From the NCBI GenBank assembly GCA_052170135.1, contig JBQNBC010000009.1, positions 1 through 64,000 of the forward strand: 64,000 nucleotides of DNA, written 5' to 3'. The position numbers and the translations under genes are program-made. This DNA comes from Wolinella sp052170135. Lineage in GTDB: Bacteria; Campylobacterota; Campylobacteria; Campylobacterales; Helicobacteraceae. This document shows positions 17,388 to 26,095 of the stretch, in pieces. The notes below the pieces were generated by a model that saw nothing but the letters and a program-made list of their open reading frames with translations, was not told the DNA's origin and made no database searches. The first letter of the stretch is position 1, and every line of letters begins with the position of its first letter.

Positions 17388-18496
17388 TTTGCGACCTTTT
17401 TTAGTGCTTTTTTGAGAATTTTTGGCTCATAAACTAGTGCTAAGCGAACATAGCCACTGCCAGCTCCATCTCGCCCTAGAAACGATCCAGGTAGCACGAG
17501 AATCCCATCATTTTCATAGAGTCGTTTTGTAAATTCCAAATCATCACCAACCTTTAGCCAGACGTAAAATGTGTATGGCTCTATGTTAACGCCGAGAATC
17601 TTGCGTGCAAGGGCTAGATTCTTTGCATATTTTTTGCGGATTTTCTCACTCTCTTTTGTCTCATCCCATGCCTTACTAGCTGCTTCTTGCAATGGTAATG
17701 GAATGGCACAACCAGCGTAAGTACGATATTTTGCATAGCCCTTTAAAATCTCGGCATCACCAGCGATAAAACCGCTTCTTAGCCCAGGAGCTGAGGAGCG
17801 TTTTGAGATTGAGTTTAGTGCGAGGACGTTTTTAAAGTTTGTGTTCCCGGCTTTTATGCATGCCTCAAGAATCGAATATGGTGGATTCTCCTCGTAAATA
17901 TCGCCATAGCACTCATCATTAATAAGTATAAAGTCAAATTCAAGTGCGTGCTCGACCCATTTTACGAGCGCGTCAAGGCTTAAAGTAGCACCTGTTGGGT
18001 TGTTTGGCGAGTTTAGAATTACGACGTGCGTCTCTTTCATTTGCTCTTTGCTTAGGCTTGGAGTGAAGTTGTTTTCTTCATTCAAATCCATATAAAATGT
18101 GCGTGCACGCGAGGCTATCGCTGCTCCCTCGTATATTTGATAGAAAGGGTTTGGATGCGCGATAGTTGGATTCTTTTTATTAAAAAGTAGGTACTGAGGT
18201 AGATTAAAAAGCACTTCACGCGTTCCAAAAGTGGGGATAATCTCGGAATCATGCAGTGAAATTTCATATCGATTTTTTACAAAGGCACGTTGCGATTCTC
18301 TTAAGCATGATTCTCCAGCACTTTTTGGATATTTATTTAGGAGGGCTGTATGTTTTTTTAGAGCACGCTGGATAAATTCAGGTGTCTCAAACTGCGGTTC
18401 GCCAATTGTTAGCGAGATAATCTCTTGATTCTCTTTGGTTTTTAGTTGTGCTATTAGATCGCGTAACTTCTCAAATGGGTATGGTTCAAAATTCAA
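17375..18496 (-). CDS. Class I/II aminotransferase, probably succinyl-diaminopimelate aminotransferase
   Basis: A fold-type I PLP aminotransferase, 373 residues. Visible motifs: SLTIGEPQFETP at the N-terminus, NSPNNPTGA, NDECYGD, the PLP lysine in SISKRSSAPGLRSGF and a C-terminal RLALV. The location ahead of murC, and use of homologues for diaminopimelate synthesis in related bacteria, suggest the DapC reaction (inference). The start is TTG at 18496, with GGAGA about nine bases upstream. A perfect 14-base tandem duplication lies just ahead. Confidence 0.85.
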   Translation of the reverse strand: MNFEPYPFEKLRDLIAQLKTKENQEIISLTIGEPQFETPEFIQRALKKHTALLNKYPKSAGESCLRESQRAFVKNRYEISLHDSEIIPTFGTREVLFNLPQYLLFNKKNPTIAHPNPFYQIYEGAAIASRARTFYMDLNEENNFTPSLSKEQMKETHVVILNSPNNPTGATLSLDALVKWVEHALEFDFILINDECYGDIYEENPPYSILEACIKAGNTNFKNVLALNSISKRSSAPGLRSGFIAGDAEILKGYAKYRTYAGCAIPLPLQEAASKAWDETKESEKIRKKYAKNLALARKILGVNIEPYTFYVWLKVGDDLEFTKRLYENDGILVLPGSFLGRDGAGSGYVRLALVYEPKILKKALKKVAKCLI

Positions 18497-18526
18497 CTAC
18501 GATTCTCCATGGCATGGGATAGGGCA

Positions 18527-18554
18527 ATTAGCATGCTTTTATTAGCATGCTTTT
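18527..18554. repeat. Perfect 14-bp tandem duplication
   Basis: The unit ATTAGCATGCTTTT occurs twice without a gap (18527-18540, 18541-18554), each with a GCATGC palindrome, about 30 bases ahead of the aminotransferase TTG start on its upstream side. Confidence 0.9.
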
Positions 18555-18702
18555 AAATGGTAAATTTTAACCAATACCTGCTTTAAAAGTGTTTTTGGTA
18601 TAGCTTTGGATTTTGCTTAGTCGATTCTTGTGATTTAAGAATTGTGTGTTTTCTTGCTCTGTTTGCGATTGTTGCATTGTGTTTATGCACAATACCAAAA
18701 AC

Positions 18703-19770
18703 CTAAATGCGCTCGCTCAGCACAAACTCCCAAAATGGAATCGCAATATATGGCGTGCCCAGATTCTCTCCTTCGCTTTCAAAGCCCATTGTGATGACAA
18801 TGAAAGTGTCGATAAACTCCCTTTCTTCGCGTATTTTTGAGAGGCGCGCATGGATATTTTCTGGCGTGGCAAATGGAATTACGACAAAGCCATGAGACGA
18901 TTCTTCGGCGATAAAATCAACCCTGTCTGAGTAGAAAATTTGCCCACTTTTGACGAGCTCTAAAAAGAGCATATTTTCTATCAGTGCAGTGAAATTTCGC
19001 TCATAGCGCAGAGCATTTGCAAGTGTAAAATCCCAAAAAAAGAGTTTTTTTGGTGCATTTTTTTGCTCAAATTTTTCAACTAAGTGCAGGATTCCTCGTG
19101 ATTGATAGTCGGTTATTTTTGAGTAGATTCTATCTTTTGAGAGCGAAATTGTCCGTTTTAGATTTGTGTAGAGCTGATTTGTGGTTATTTTCGCACCCAT
19201 GTGGTGTATTAGCGCGTGAAGTATTGCTATCTCGCTCTCACTCTCGCATATCAAGCGAAGAATCTCCTGTTTGCGCTTGCTTCTGGCATGCTCATCAAAA
19301 AGTGAGATCTCTGGCAATGAGCCATCCTTTAAGAATGAATTAAAAATATGGCGCACACTTTGATGGCGACGATCAAAGCTTAGATATTCCTCGAAATCTA
19401 AGCCATGTATTATAAATTTTGCATAACCTTGCGCCTCTATATTTTTTTCGCTGATCAAAAAGATCGATTCCACTTTGGGTAATGGGAAGCCTATCGTGTA
19501 GTTGTCTATCGCGAGTGCATCGACTCCATTTTGCACACAGAAGCGCTCTAGATTTGCAGTGATTTGTTCGAGTGAATTTTCTGTGCGAGGGTCTTTTAAA
19601 TCAAGATAAATAGGAGTTTTAAATGCTTGCAGATGTGATTTAACAAGGGAGCTTTTGCCAACTTTTGGAGCACCGCATACGATAGATTTATTCGTGTTGA
19701 TTGTGACTTTTCGAGGCATGAATGGTATTTGGATTCTTGATTTCTCCAACAGTCTGTTTAATATCTCCAT
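18703..19770 (-). CDS. P-loop ATPase (AAA / DUF4143-like)
   Basis: A 355-residue cytoplasmic protein with Walker A CGAPKVGKSSLVKSH near residue 35, a Walker B-like LAIDNY instead of the usual DEI/DEV, and a C-terminal winged-helix plus restriction-nuclease-like part (YSDRVDFIAEESSHGFVVIP). This layout is that of the DUF4143 ATPase superfamily often found in mobile or accessory positions. Target unknown. The gene is divergent from the ribosomal operon and uses ATG at 19770. Confidence 0.8.
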   Translation of the reverse strand: MEILNRLLEKSRIQIPFMPRKVTINTNKSIVCGAPKVGKSSLVKSHLQAFKTPIYLDLKDPRTENSLEQITANLERFCVQNGVDALAIDNYTIGFPLPKVESIFLISEKNIEAQGYAKFIIHGLDFEEYLSFDRRHQSVRHIFNSFLKDGSLPEISLFDEHARSKRKQEILRLICESESEIAILHALIHHMGAKITTNQLYTNLKRTISLSKDRIYSKITDYQSRGILHLVEKFEQKNAPKKLFFWDFTLANALRYERNFTALIENMLFLELVKSGQIFYSDRVDFIAEESSHGFVVIPFATPENIHARLSKIREEREFIDTFIVITMGFESEGENLGTPYIAIPFWEFVLSERI

Positions 19771-19972
19771 TGCTTTTTGCCTTTGTTAAAATTTTTGTAG
19801 CCCCGAAAGTAGCAGAATTTAAAAAAGCTGTACTTTTTTATATCTCAGATTGGACTTTTGTGTAGTTTTTGCTTTACGTTGATTATTGTAAAAAATAGAT
19901 TATATTCCTTTTAAAAAGGAAATAAATTGAGATATAAAATTGTAAAAAAGCCGAAAAATCGCCATATTTGTA

Positions 19973-20002
19973 TTGACGTAGCAAGTAGGCGTTGAGTATA
20001 AT
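19973..20002 (+). promoter_or_regulatory. Promoter of the S10 ribosomal operon
   Basis: TTGACG (19973-19978) and TATAAT (19997-20002) are separated by 18 bases. The sequence after the -10 is unusually GC-rich (TCCGCGCCCCC), like the discriminators of stringently controlled promoters. It is the best promoter in the window. Confidence 0.8.
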
Positions 20003-20019
20003 TCCGCGCCCCCAAAATA

Positions 20020-20039
20020 CACCGAGGGTTATTTCGGTG
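20020..20039 (+). promoter_or_regulatory. Leader hairpin before rpsJ
   Basis: CACCGA (20020-20025) pairs with TCGGTG (20034-20039) across eight bases in the short 5' leader. In other bacteria the S10 leader is a target of ribosomal protein feedback, but this leader is much shorter; a regulatory role is inference. Confidence 0.35.
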
Positions 20040-20063
20040 AGTTCTTTTAAGGAAAACCAAAAA

Positions 20064-20375
20064 ATGGAAAAAATTCGACTTAAGCTTAAAGCTTACGACC
20101 ACAGAGTTCTCGATAGGTCAGTTGTCTCTATCGTAGAAGCAGTAAAACGAACAGGGTCTGAAATCCGCGGTCCAGTTCCTCTACCTACCAAGAAAAGACG
20201 ATACACCGTCCTACGGTCTCCACACATCAATAAAGATTCCCGAGAGCAATTTGAAATTCGTGTTCATAGCCGAATTATCGATATTGTTTCCGCGACTTCT
20301 GAGACAGTGGATAGTCTGATGAAGCTTGATTTGGCGCCAGAAGTGGATGTCGAAGTCAGATCTATGGGCAAGTAA
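20064..20375 (+). CDS. rpsJ: 30S ribosomal protein S10
   Basis: First gene of the S10 operon; 103 residues. The conserved ends MEKIRLKLKAYDHRVLD and LDLAPEVDVEV, and the central GPVPLPTKKRRYTVLRSPH, are intact. S10 binds the 30S head and also serves in NusB antitermination. The start at 20064 has TAAGGA ten bases upstream; an in-frame upstream start would add 24 residues not found in S10. Confidence 0.98.
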   Translation: MEKIRLKLKAYDHRVLDRSVVSIVEAVKRTGSEIRGPVPLPTKKRRYTVLRSPHINKDSREQFEIRVHSRIIDIVSATSETVDSLMKLDLAPEVDVEVRSMGK

Positions 20376-20395
20376 CTAGGTAAAGGGATAGATAC

Positions 20396-20974
20396 ATGGA
20401 ATTTCTAGTAGAAAAAATTGGCATGAGCCGAACGATTTCCGTCCCCAGCACGCCTGTAACGTTGCTGAAAGTCAAAGACGCAAAAGTCTGTGAAGTTTTA
20501 GGCAATGGTAAGGCACTTGTGGCTTATGTGCAAGGAAAAGATGCAAATAAAGCAATTGCTGGGCAGCAGAAAAAATACAATTTAAGCAAAGAGTTTAATC
20601 ATTTTGCAACACTAGAGGTCGCAAATAGCGAAGCTGGTGATCAAGATGTCGCTCCATTAAGTAATGCAACGCGTGTAAAAGTATCTTTCAATACGAAAGG
20701 TCGTGGTTTTACTGGTGTTATGAAGCGATGGAATTTTGGTGGTGGTCCTCAAGCACATGGGCACAGATTTCATAGAAGAACTGGTTCTATAGGGAATCGT
20801 GAGTGGCCAGGACGAGTTCAGCCGGGCAAGAAAATGTCGGGGCAATATGGTAACGAGAAAGTTACTGTGCAAAATGAGATTGTCTCATTTGATGCAGAGA
20901 GCAAAATTCTCGTATTAAAGGGTTCAGTGCCAGGTTTTAATGGCGCATTTGGACGAGTAAAGGTAGTGAAATGA
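20396..20974 (+). CDS. rplC: 50S ribosomal protein L3
   Basis: A 192-residue early-assembly protein that reaches the peptidyl-transferase centre. Motifs GRGFTGVMKRWNFGGGP and QAHGHRFHRRTGSIG are intact, as is GRVQPGKKMSGQYG. It overlaps rplD by four bases (ATGA). Confidence 0.98.
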   Translation: MEFLVEKIGMSRTISVPSTPVTLLKVKDAKVCEVLGNGKALVAYVQGKDANKAIAGQQKKYNLSKEFNHFATLEVANSEAGDQDVAPLSNATRVKVSFNTKGRGFTGVMKRWNFGGGPQAHGHRFHRRTGSIGNREWPGRVQPGKKMSGQYGNEKVTVQNEIVSFDAESKILVLKGSVPGFNGAFGRVKVVK

Positions 20975-21585
20975 GCAAAGCAATCATTCTAAATGGCGAG
21001 CTACAAAAAAGTGGTGAAATTGCTCTTCCTGAGCGATTTAAAGAGATCCACTCGCACAACCTCTATCTGTATGTAAAGTCTTACTTGGCTTCACTACGCG
21101 TAAATGGCGCAAAAGTCAAGAATAGAGGCGAGGTAAGCGGTGGAGGCAAAAAGCCGTGGAGTCAAAAGGGCGGCGGTCGGGCTAGAGCTGGAAGTATTAC
21201 ATCTCCTGTTTTTGTAGGCGGTGGCGTATCTCACGGACCAAGCAATAACCGAAACTATGACCTGAAAGTAAACAAGAAGCAAAAAAAGCTAGCTCTTCAA
21301 TATGCACTACTTGAAAAAGCCGAACAGGGCAAGTTGTATGTTGTTGATTCTGTCAATATTGATAGTGGCAAGACAAAAGATGCTCGCGCAATGTTTGGTG
21401 CGCTAAAAGAGCGAAGTGCGCTGTTTGTAACACAGGCAAGCGATGCTAAAACGTTTTTGGCATTCAGAAATCTTAAAGAGTGCTATCTAATTGATGCAAA
21501 TGAGCTAAATGCTTATCTTGTAGCAGCTTTTAGATCTGTAGTTATAGAGAAATCACTCTTTGAAAATATCACAAAAGAGGGCTAA
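20971..21585 (+). CDS. rplD: 50S ribosomal protein L4
   Basis: A 204-residue protein lining the exit tunnel. The tunnel loop is seen in KPWSQKGGGRARAGS followed by PVFVGGGVSHGP. In many bacteria L4 represses its own operon. It overlaps the end of rplC and is followed by rplW after two bases. Confidence 0.98.
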   Translation: MSKAIILNGELQKSGEIALPERFKEIHSHNLYLYVKSYLASLRVNGAKVKNRGEVSGGGKKPWSQKGGGRARAGSITSPVFVGGGVSHGPSNNRNYDLKVNKKQKKLALQYALLEKAEQGKLYVVDSVNIDSGKTKDARAMFGALKERSALFVTQASDAKTFLAFRNLKECYLIDANELNAYLVAAFRSVVIEKSLFENITKEG

Positions 21586-21587
21586 AC

Positions 21588-21869
21588 ATGGCTGATATTA
21601 CAGATATCAAATCTATTATGTATACAGAGAAGTCGCTCCAGATTCAAGAGAGTGGCGTGCTAGTTGTGCAGACCTCTCCAAAGGTGAGCAAGAATCAGTT
21701 AAAAGAGGTGTTTAAGGAGTATTTTGGCTTCACGCCAGTGAAGGTAAATTCTCTACGACAAGATGGAAAAATTAAGCGATTCAGAGGCGTTGAGGGCAAA
21801 CGAGCTTCATTTAAGAAATTTTATGTGAAGCTACCTGAGGGCGCAAAAATAGAATCGCTAGCAGTGTAA
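21588..21869 (+). CDS. rplW: 50S ribosomal protein L23
   Basis: A 93-residue protein at the tunnel exit, docking site for trigger factor and SRP. IMYTEKSLQIQESGVLVV, VSKNQLKEVFKEYFG and GKIKRFRGVEGKR match the family. It lies in standard order between rplD and rplB. Confidence 0.97.
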   Translation: MADITDIKSIMYTEKSLQIQESGVLVVQTSPKVSKNQLKEVFKEYFGFTPVKVNSLRQDGKIKRFRGVEGKRASFKKFYVKLPEGAKIESLAV

Positions 21870-21880
21870 AGGGAATCTAA

Positions 21881-22708
21881 ATGGCAATTAAGACCTATAA
21901 ACCATACACACCTAGTCGAAGATTTATGTCTGGGCTTAGCTCAAATGATATTACTGCAAAAGCAAGCGTTAGAGGATTGCTTGTCAAGCTTCCAGTAACT
22001 GCTGGACGAAATAATAATGGTCGTATTACTAGTCGACATAAAGAGGGTGGTGCAAAGAAGCTATACAGAATCATTGACTTTAAGCGCAATAAATTTAATG
22101 TTGATGGAACTGTGAGTGCTATTGAATACGATCCATACAGAAACTGCAGAATCGCACTTGTGACTTACAAAGATGGCGAGAAGCGATATATTATTCAGCC
22201 AGCTGGACTTTCAATAGGTGACCACGTAGTGGCTGCCGATGGTGGTTTGGATATTAAAAATGGCTATGCAATGAAGTTGAAGAATATTCCTATAGGAACA
22301 ATCATTCACAACATTGAACTTCACCCTGGTGCTGGCGGTCAGTTGGCTAGAAGTGCTGGTGCATCTGCTCAAATTATGGGGCGCGAAGGTAAGTATGCAA
22401 TTATTAGAATGCCAAGTGGCGAGATGAGATACATACTTGAAGAGTGCATGGCGACTATTGGTGTAGTTGGAAATGCGGACTTTGCAAACGTCTCTATCGG
22501 TAAAGCTGGACGTAATCGACACAGAGGAATCCGACCTCAAACTCGTGGTGCAGCAATGAACCCGGTAGATCACCCACATGGCGGTGGCGAAGGTAAAACG
22601 GGCTCAAGCGGACATCCTGTATCGCCTTGGGGTATGCCAGCTAAGGGCTTTAAAACTAGAAAGAAAAAAGCTAGTGACAAGCTCATTATTTCAAGAAGAA
22701 AAAAATAA
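21881..22708 (+). CDS. rplB: 50S ribosomal protein L2
   Basis: A 275-residue 23S rRNA-binding protein needed for peptidyl transfer. The RNA-binding centre KYAIIRMPSGEMR and the highly conserved HPHGGGEGKTGSSGHPVSPW loop with the essential His are intact. Confidence 0.98.
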   Translation: MAIKTYKPYTPSRRFMSGLSSNDITAKASVRGLLVKLPVTAGRNNNGRITSRHKEGGAKKLYRIIDFKRNKFNVDGTVSAIEYDPYRNCRIALVTYKDGEKRYIIQPAGLSIGDHVVAADGGLDIKNGYAMKLKNIPIGTIIHNIELHPGAGGQLARSAGASAQIMGREGKYAIIRMPSGEMRYILEECMATIGVVGNADFANVSIGKAGRNRHRGIRPQTRGAAMNPVDHPHGGGEGKTGSSGHPVSPWGMPAKGFKTRKKKASDKLIISRRKK

Positions 22709-22719
22709 GGTAGCGTAGT

Positions 22720-23001
22720 ATGGCGAGATCAATTAAAAAAGGTCCATTTATTGACGACCACTTGATGAAGAAAGTGCTCAAAAGCAAAGAGACCAAGGAT
22801 AATAAGCCGATTAAGACTTGGTCACGACGAAGCACAATCGTGCCTGATATGATAGGTCTTACCTTTAACGTTCATAATGGCAGGGTATTTATCCCTGTTT
22901 ATGTAACAGAGAATCATGTTGGTTACAAGTTGGGTGAATTTGCACCAACAAGGACATTTAAAGGACACAAGGGCAGTGTCCAAAAGAAAATCGGTAAGTA
23001 A
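22720..23001 (+). CDS. rpsS: 30S ribosomal protein S19
   Basis: A 93-residue protein of the 30S head. MARSIKKGPFIDDHLMKK, TWSRRSTIVPDMIG and LGEFAPTRTFKGH match the family throughout. It lies 11 bases after rplB. Confidence 0.98.
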   Translation: MARSIKKGPFIDDHLMKKVLKSKETKDNKPIKTWSRRSTIVPDMIGLTFNVHNGRVFIPVYVTENHVGYKLGEFAPTRTFKGHKGSVQKKIGK

Positions 23002-23011
23002 GGGAGCGTAG

Positions 23012-23341
23012 ATGAGTAAAGCACTATTACGATATATCCGACTTTCACCAACAAAGGCTAGATTAGTTGCGCGCGAAGTGCAAGGTATGAATGCTGAATT
23101 AGCAATCGCATCGCTTGAATTTATGCCAAACAAGGCGGCAAAAATTATCTCTAAAGTGATTGCGTCAGCGGTAGCGAATGGTGGATTTAACGCAGAAAAT
23201 GTGATTGTTAAGTCATGCCGTGTAGATGCAGGTCCTGTATTAAGGAGATTTACTCCTAGAGCCAGAGGTCGTGCAACTCCGATTCGAAAACCTACTTCAC
23301 ATGTATTTGTAGAAGTTGCAGAACAAAGCAAGGATAAATAG
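23012..23341 (+). CDS. rplV: 50S ribosomal protein L22
   Basis: A 109-residue tunnel protein. Conserved stretches are RLSPTKARLVAREVQGM and FTPRARGRATPIRKPTSH, the latter forming the tunnel beta-hairpin where macrolide-resistance changes occur; nothing unusual is seen there. Confidence 0.97.
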   Translation: MSKALLRYIRLSPTKARLVAREVQGMNAELAIASLEFMPNKAAKIISKVIASAVANGGFNAENVIVKSCRVDAGPVLRRFTPRARGRATPIRKPTSHVFVEVAEQSKDK

Positions 23342-23343
23342 TC

Positions 23344-24066
23344 ATGGGTCAAAAAGTCAATCCTATAGGCCTTAGATTGGGCATTAATCGAAACTGGACT
23401 TCACGATGGTTTCCAAACTTTGAAACCGCTCCTGTGAATATTAGTGAAGATTATAAAATCAGAAAATTTTTGAAAAAAGAGCTCTATTATGCTGGTGTTA
23501 GCGAGATTATCATCGAGCGAACAGCAAAGAAGCTAAGAGTAACAGTAGTCGCATCCAGACCGGGTGTAATTATCGGTAAAAAAGGTGCTGATATCGAGAA
23601 GTTGAAAGAGGCACTTAAGAAGATTGTTGATAAAGAAATTTCAATCAATATAAAAGAGGTTAAGCGCCCTCAAGCAAATGCACAGCTTGCAGCTGAAGCA
23701 GTTACTATGCAACTTGAGCGACGTGTGGCTTTCAGGCGTGCGATGAAGAAGGTCATGCAAGCAGCAATGAAGTCGGGTGCAAAAGGAATCAAGATTAAGG
23801 TTTCTGGTAGACTTGCTGGTGCTGAAATGGCTAGAACAGAGTGGTATATGGAAGGGCGAGTCCCGCTTCATACATTGCGAGCAAAGATTGATTACGGCTT
23901 TGCTGAGGCCATGACTACTTATGGAATCATCGGTGCAAAAGTTTGGATCTTTAAAGGTGAGGTGCTTCAAAAGGGAATACAGCCTGAGAAAAAAGAGGAA
24001 ACTCCAGCTAGAGAGCGCGAGAAAGATGGCGCGAGAGGTACACGTAGTAGAAGAGGGAGGCAATAA
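23344..24066 (+). CDS. rpsC: 30S ribosomal protein S3
   Basis: A 240-residue protein at the mRNA entry. The N-terminus is MGQKVNPIGLRLGINR, the KH motif GVIIGKKGADIEKLK, and the C-terminal domain has EWYMEGRVPLHTLRAKIDYG. It carries a lysine/arginine/glutamate-rich tail of about 25 residues. Confidence 0.98.
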   Translation: MGQKVNPIGLRLGINRNWTSRWFPNFETAPVNISEDYKIRKFLKKELYYAGVSEIIIERTAKKLRVTVVASRPGVIIGKKGADIEKLKEALKKIVDKEISINIKEVKRPQANAQLAAEAVTMQLERRVAFRRAMKKVMQAAMKSGAKGIKIKVSGRLAGAEMARTEWYMEGRVPLHTLRAKIDYGFAEAMTTYGIIGAKVWIFKGEVLQKGIQPEKKEETPAREREKDGARGTRSRRGRQ

Positions 24067-24069
24067 AAT

Positions 24070-24495
24070 ATGTTAATGCCAAAACGAACCAAATATAGAA
24101 AGCAGATGAAAGGACGAAATAGGGGTAAATCATTTCGTGGAAACTCGCTTGCTTTTGGTGATATCGGTATCAAAGCTCAAGAACATGGTCGAATAGATTC
24201 TCGTCAGATTGAAGCAGCAAGAATTGCAATGACACGACACACTAAAAGAGCAGGTAAGATTTGGATTAGGGTATTTCCTGATAAGCCATTAACTGCAAAG
24301 CCACTCGAAACTCGTATGGGTAAAGGTAAGGGTTCTGTGGATAAGTGGGTAATGAACATACAGCCAGGTCGTATAATATATGAGATGGCCGGTGTTGAAG
24401 AGGGATTGGCGCGTGAAGCTTTGGCGCTTGGACAAAGCAAGCTTCCTTTCAAAACAAAAATTGTGACAAGCGAGAGCGAAAATGAAATTTACTGA
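24070..24495 (+). CDS. rplP: 50S ribosomal protein L16
   Basis: A 141-residue protein near the tRNA A site. MLMPKRTKYRKQMKGRNRG, SRQIEAARIAMTRH and GKGKGSVDKWV are typical. The ATG at 24070 gives the familiar MLMPKR start. Its end overlaps rpmC by 14 bases. Confidence 0.97.
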   Translation: MLMPKRTKYRKQMKGRNRGKSFRGNSLAFGDIGIKAQEHGRIDSRQIEAARIAMTRHTKRAGKIWIRVFPDKPLTAKPLETRMGKGKGSVDKWVMNIQPGRIIYEMAGVEEGLAREALALGQSKLPFKTKIVTSESENEIY

Positions 24496-24670
24496 ATTGA
24501 AAGACCAAGAAGTAGCTGCGCTACAAAAGCTATTGAAAGAGAAAAAGTCGCTGTTGTTTGAACTCAAGCTCAAACTTAAAATGATGCAGCTAACAAATCC
24601 TAATGAGATTAAAGTTGCTAGAAAAGATATTGCGAGAATCAATACAGCACTCGCGGCGAAAGAGGGCTAA
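24482..24670 (+). CDS. rpmC: 50S ribosomal protein L29
   Basis: A 62-residue helical protein near the tunnel exit. MKFTELKDQEVAALQKLL and the C-terminal KVARKDIARINTAL match the family. Translation is coupled to rplP by a 14-base overlap. Confidence 0.95.
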   Translation: MKFTELKDQEVAALQKLLKEKKSLLFELKLKLKMMQLTNPNEIKVARKDIARINTALAAKEG

Positions 24671-24672
24671 TT

Positions 24673-24939
24673 ATGAGTAAAGAAGTAGCACACAAGAGAG
24701 TTATTCAGGGCAGGGTCGTTTCAAAGACTGGCGATAAGAGTGTCGCAGTGCTTGTAGAGCGACGAGTAATTCACCCTAAATATCGAAAGATTGTTAAGAG
24801 ATTTAAGAAATATATTGTGCATGATGAGAACAACAGCGTAAAAGTTGGTGATACAATCGAAGCTATCGAGTGTCGACCGCTATCAAAGCGCAAGTCTTTT
24901 AATCTGCATAAAGTTCTCGTGGTAGGAGTTGAGGCATGA
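24673..24939 (+). CDS. rpsQ: 30S ribosomal protein S17
   Basis: An 88-residue 16S rRNA-binding OB-fold protein. RVIQGRVVSKTGDKSVAVLV, HPKYRKIVKRFKKY and the C-terminal CRPLSKRKSFNL are conserved. It overlaps rplN as ATGA. Confidence 0.97.
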   Translation: MSKEVAHKRVIQGRVVSKTGDKSVAVLVERRVIHPKYRKIVKRFKKYIVHDENNSVKVGDTIEAIECRPLSKRKSFNLHKVLVVGVEA

Positions 24940-25304
24940 TACAGAGTTTTACTAGACTAACTGTAGCGGATAATAGCGGCGCTAAAGAGGTAATGTGCAT
25001 TAAGGTTCTTGGCGGTAGCAAGAGAAGATATGCAACAGTAGGAGATGTAATTATCGCTTCTGTAAAAAAGGCTCTACCAAGCGGAAAGATCAAGAAGGGT
25101 CAAGTTGTAAAAGCTGTTGTTGTAAGAACAAAGAAAGAGATTCAGCGTGAAAATGGTTCATTGATTCGCTTCGACGACAATGCAGCTGTAATCTTGGACA
25201 ACAAGCGCGAGCCAGTTGGAACACGTATCTTTGGTCCAGTTGGGCGAGAGGTGCGATATGCAAACTTCATGAAAATTGTATCGCTTGCGCCGGAGGTGCT
25301 TTAA
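24936..25304 (+). CDS. rplN: 50S ribosomal protein L14
   Basis: A 122-residue protein; MIQSFTRLTVADNSGAKEVM, RFDDNAAVIL and GTRIFGPVGREVR are diagnostic. The TAATG overlap couples it to rplX. Confidence 0.98.
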   Translation: MIQSFTRLTVADNSGAKEVMCIKVLGGSKRRYATVGDVIIASVKKALPSGKIKKGQVVKAVVVRTKKEIQRENGSLIRFDDNAAVILDNKREPVGTRIFGPVGREVRYANFMKIVSLAPEVL

Positions 25305-25534
25305 TGGTTAAGTTTAAGATTAAAAAGGGTGATAAGGTTCAGGTTATTGCTGGAGACGACAAAGGCAAAGTTGCTGAAGTCATCAAGGTGATGCCTAAGA
25401 GCTCACAAGTTTTGGTTGCTGGCTGCAAGATGGCAAAGAAGAGCGTTAAGCCAAGCGAGCAGAATCCAAAGGGTGGGTTTGTTAGTAAAGAGATGCCTAT
25501 GCACATCTCTAATGTAAAAAAAGTGGAGGCGTAA
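25304..25534 (+). CDS. rplX: 50S ribosomal protein L24
   Basis: A 76-residue KOW-domain assembly initiator. KFKIKKGDKVQVIAGDDKGK is the KOW signature and QNPKGGFVSKEMPMHISNV the C-terminal one. The start shares its A with the rplN stop codon. Confidence 0.97.
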   Translation: MVKFKIKKGDKVQVIAGDDKGKVAEVIKVMPKSSQVLVAGCKMAKKSVKPSEQNPKGGFVSKEMPMHISNVKKVEA

Positions 25535-25540
25535 GAATCC

Positions 25541-26095
25541 ATGTATCAACTTAAGAAGCTTTATAATGAAGAGCTAAAAGGCAAGCTAGCAAAGGAACTT
25601 GGAATAGAGAATCCAATGCTACTTCCAAAGCTAGAGAAAATTGTAATTAGCGTAGGTGCTGGCGATCATGCAAAAGATACAAAAGTGATGCAAAATATCG
25701 CTGATACTATCTCATTAATCGCTGGGCAAAAAGCGGTCATCACAAAGGCAAAGAAGTCTGTCGCAGGTTTTAAAATGCGTGAGGGGATGCCTATGGGTGT
25801 AAAAGTAACACTTCGCGGGAATCAAATGTATAACTTCCTTGAAAAGTTAATTGCAATTGCGCTTCCTCGTGTTAAGGACTTCCGCGGTGTGCCACGGAAT
25901 GGCTTTGATGGTCGTGGTAACTATAGCTTTGGTCTCAATGAACAGCTAATGTTTCCAGAGGTCGTCTATGATGACATTATGGTTAGCCATGGTATGAACA
26001 TCACAATGGTAACAACGACAAATAATGACAAAGAGGCTTTCAAAATGCTAGAGCTATTTGGTATGCCTTTTGCAAAAGGAAGAGCGAATGGCTAA
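25541..26095 (+). CDS. rplE: 50S ribosomal protein L5
   Basis: A 184-residue 5S rRNA-binding protein. KLEKIVISVGAGDHAKD, TKAKKSVAGFKMREGMP and the C-terminal GMNITMVTTTNNDKEAF are conserved. Its last eight bases overlap rpsN. Confidence 0.97.
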   Translation: MYQLKKLYNEELKGKLAKELGIENPMLLPKLEKIVISVGAGDHAKDTKVMQNIADTISLIAGQKAVITKAKKSVAGFKMREGMPMGVKVTLRGNQMYNFLEKLIAIALPRVKDFRGVPRNGFDGRGNYSFGLNEQLMFPEVVYDDIMVSHGMNITMVTTTNNDKEAFKMLELFGMPFAKGRANG

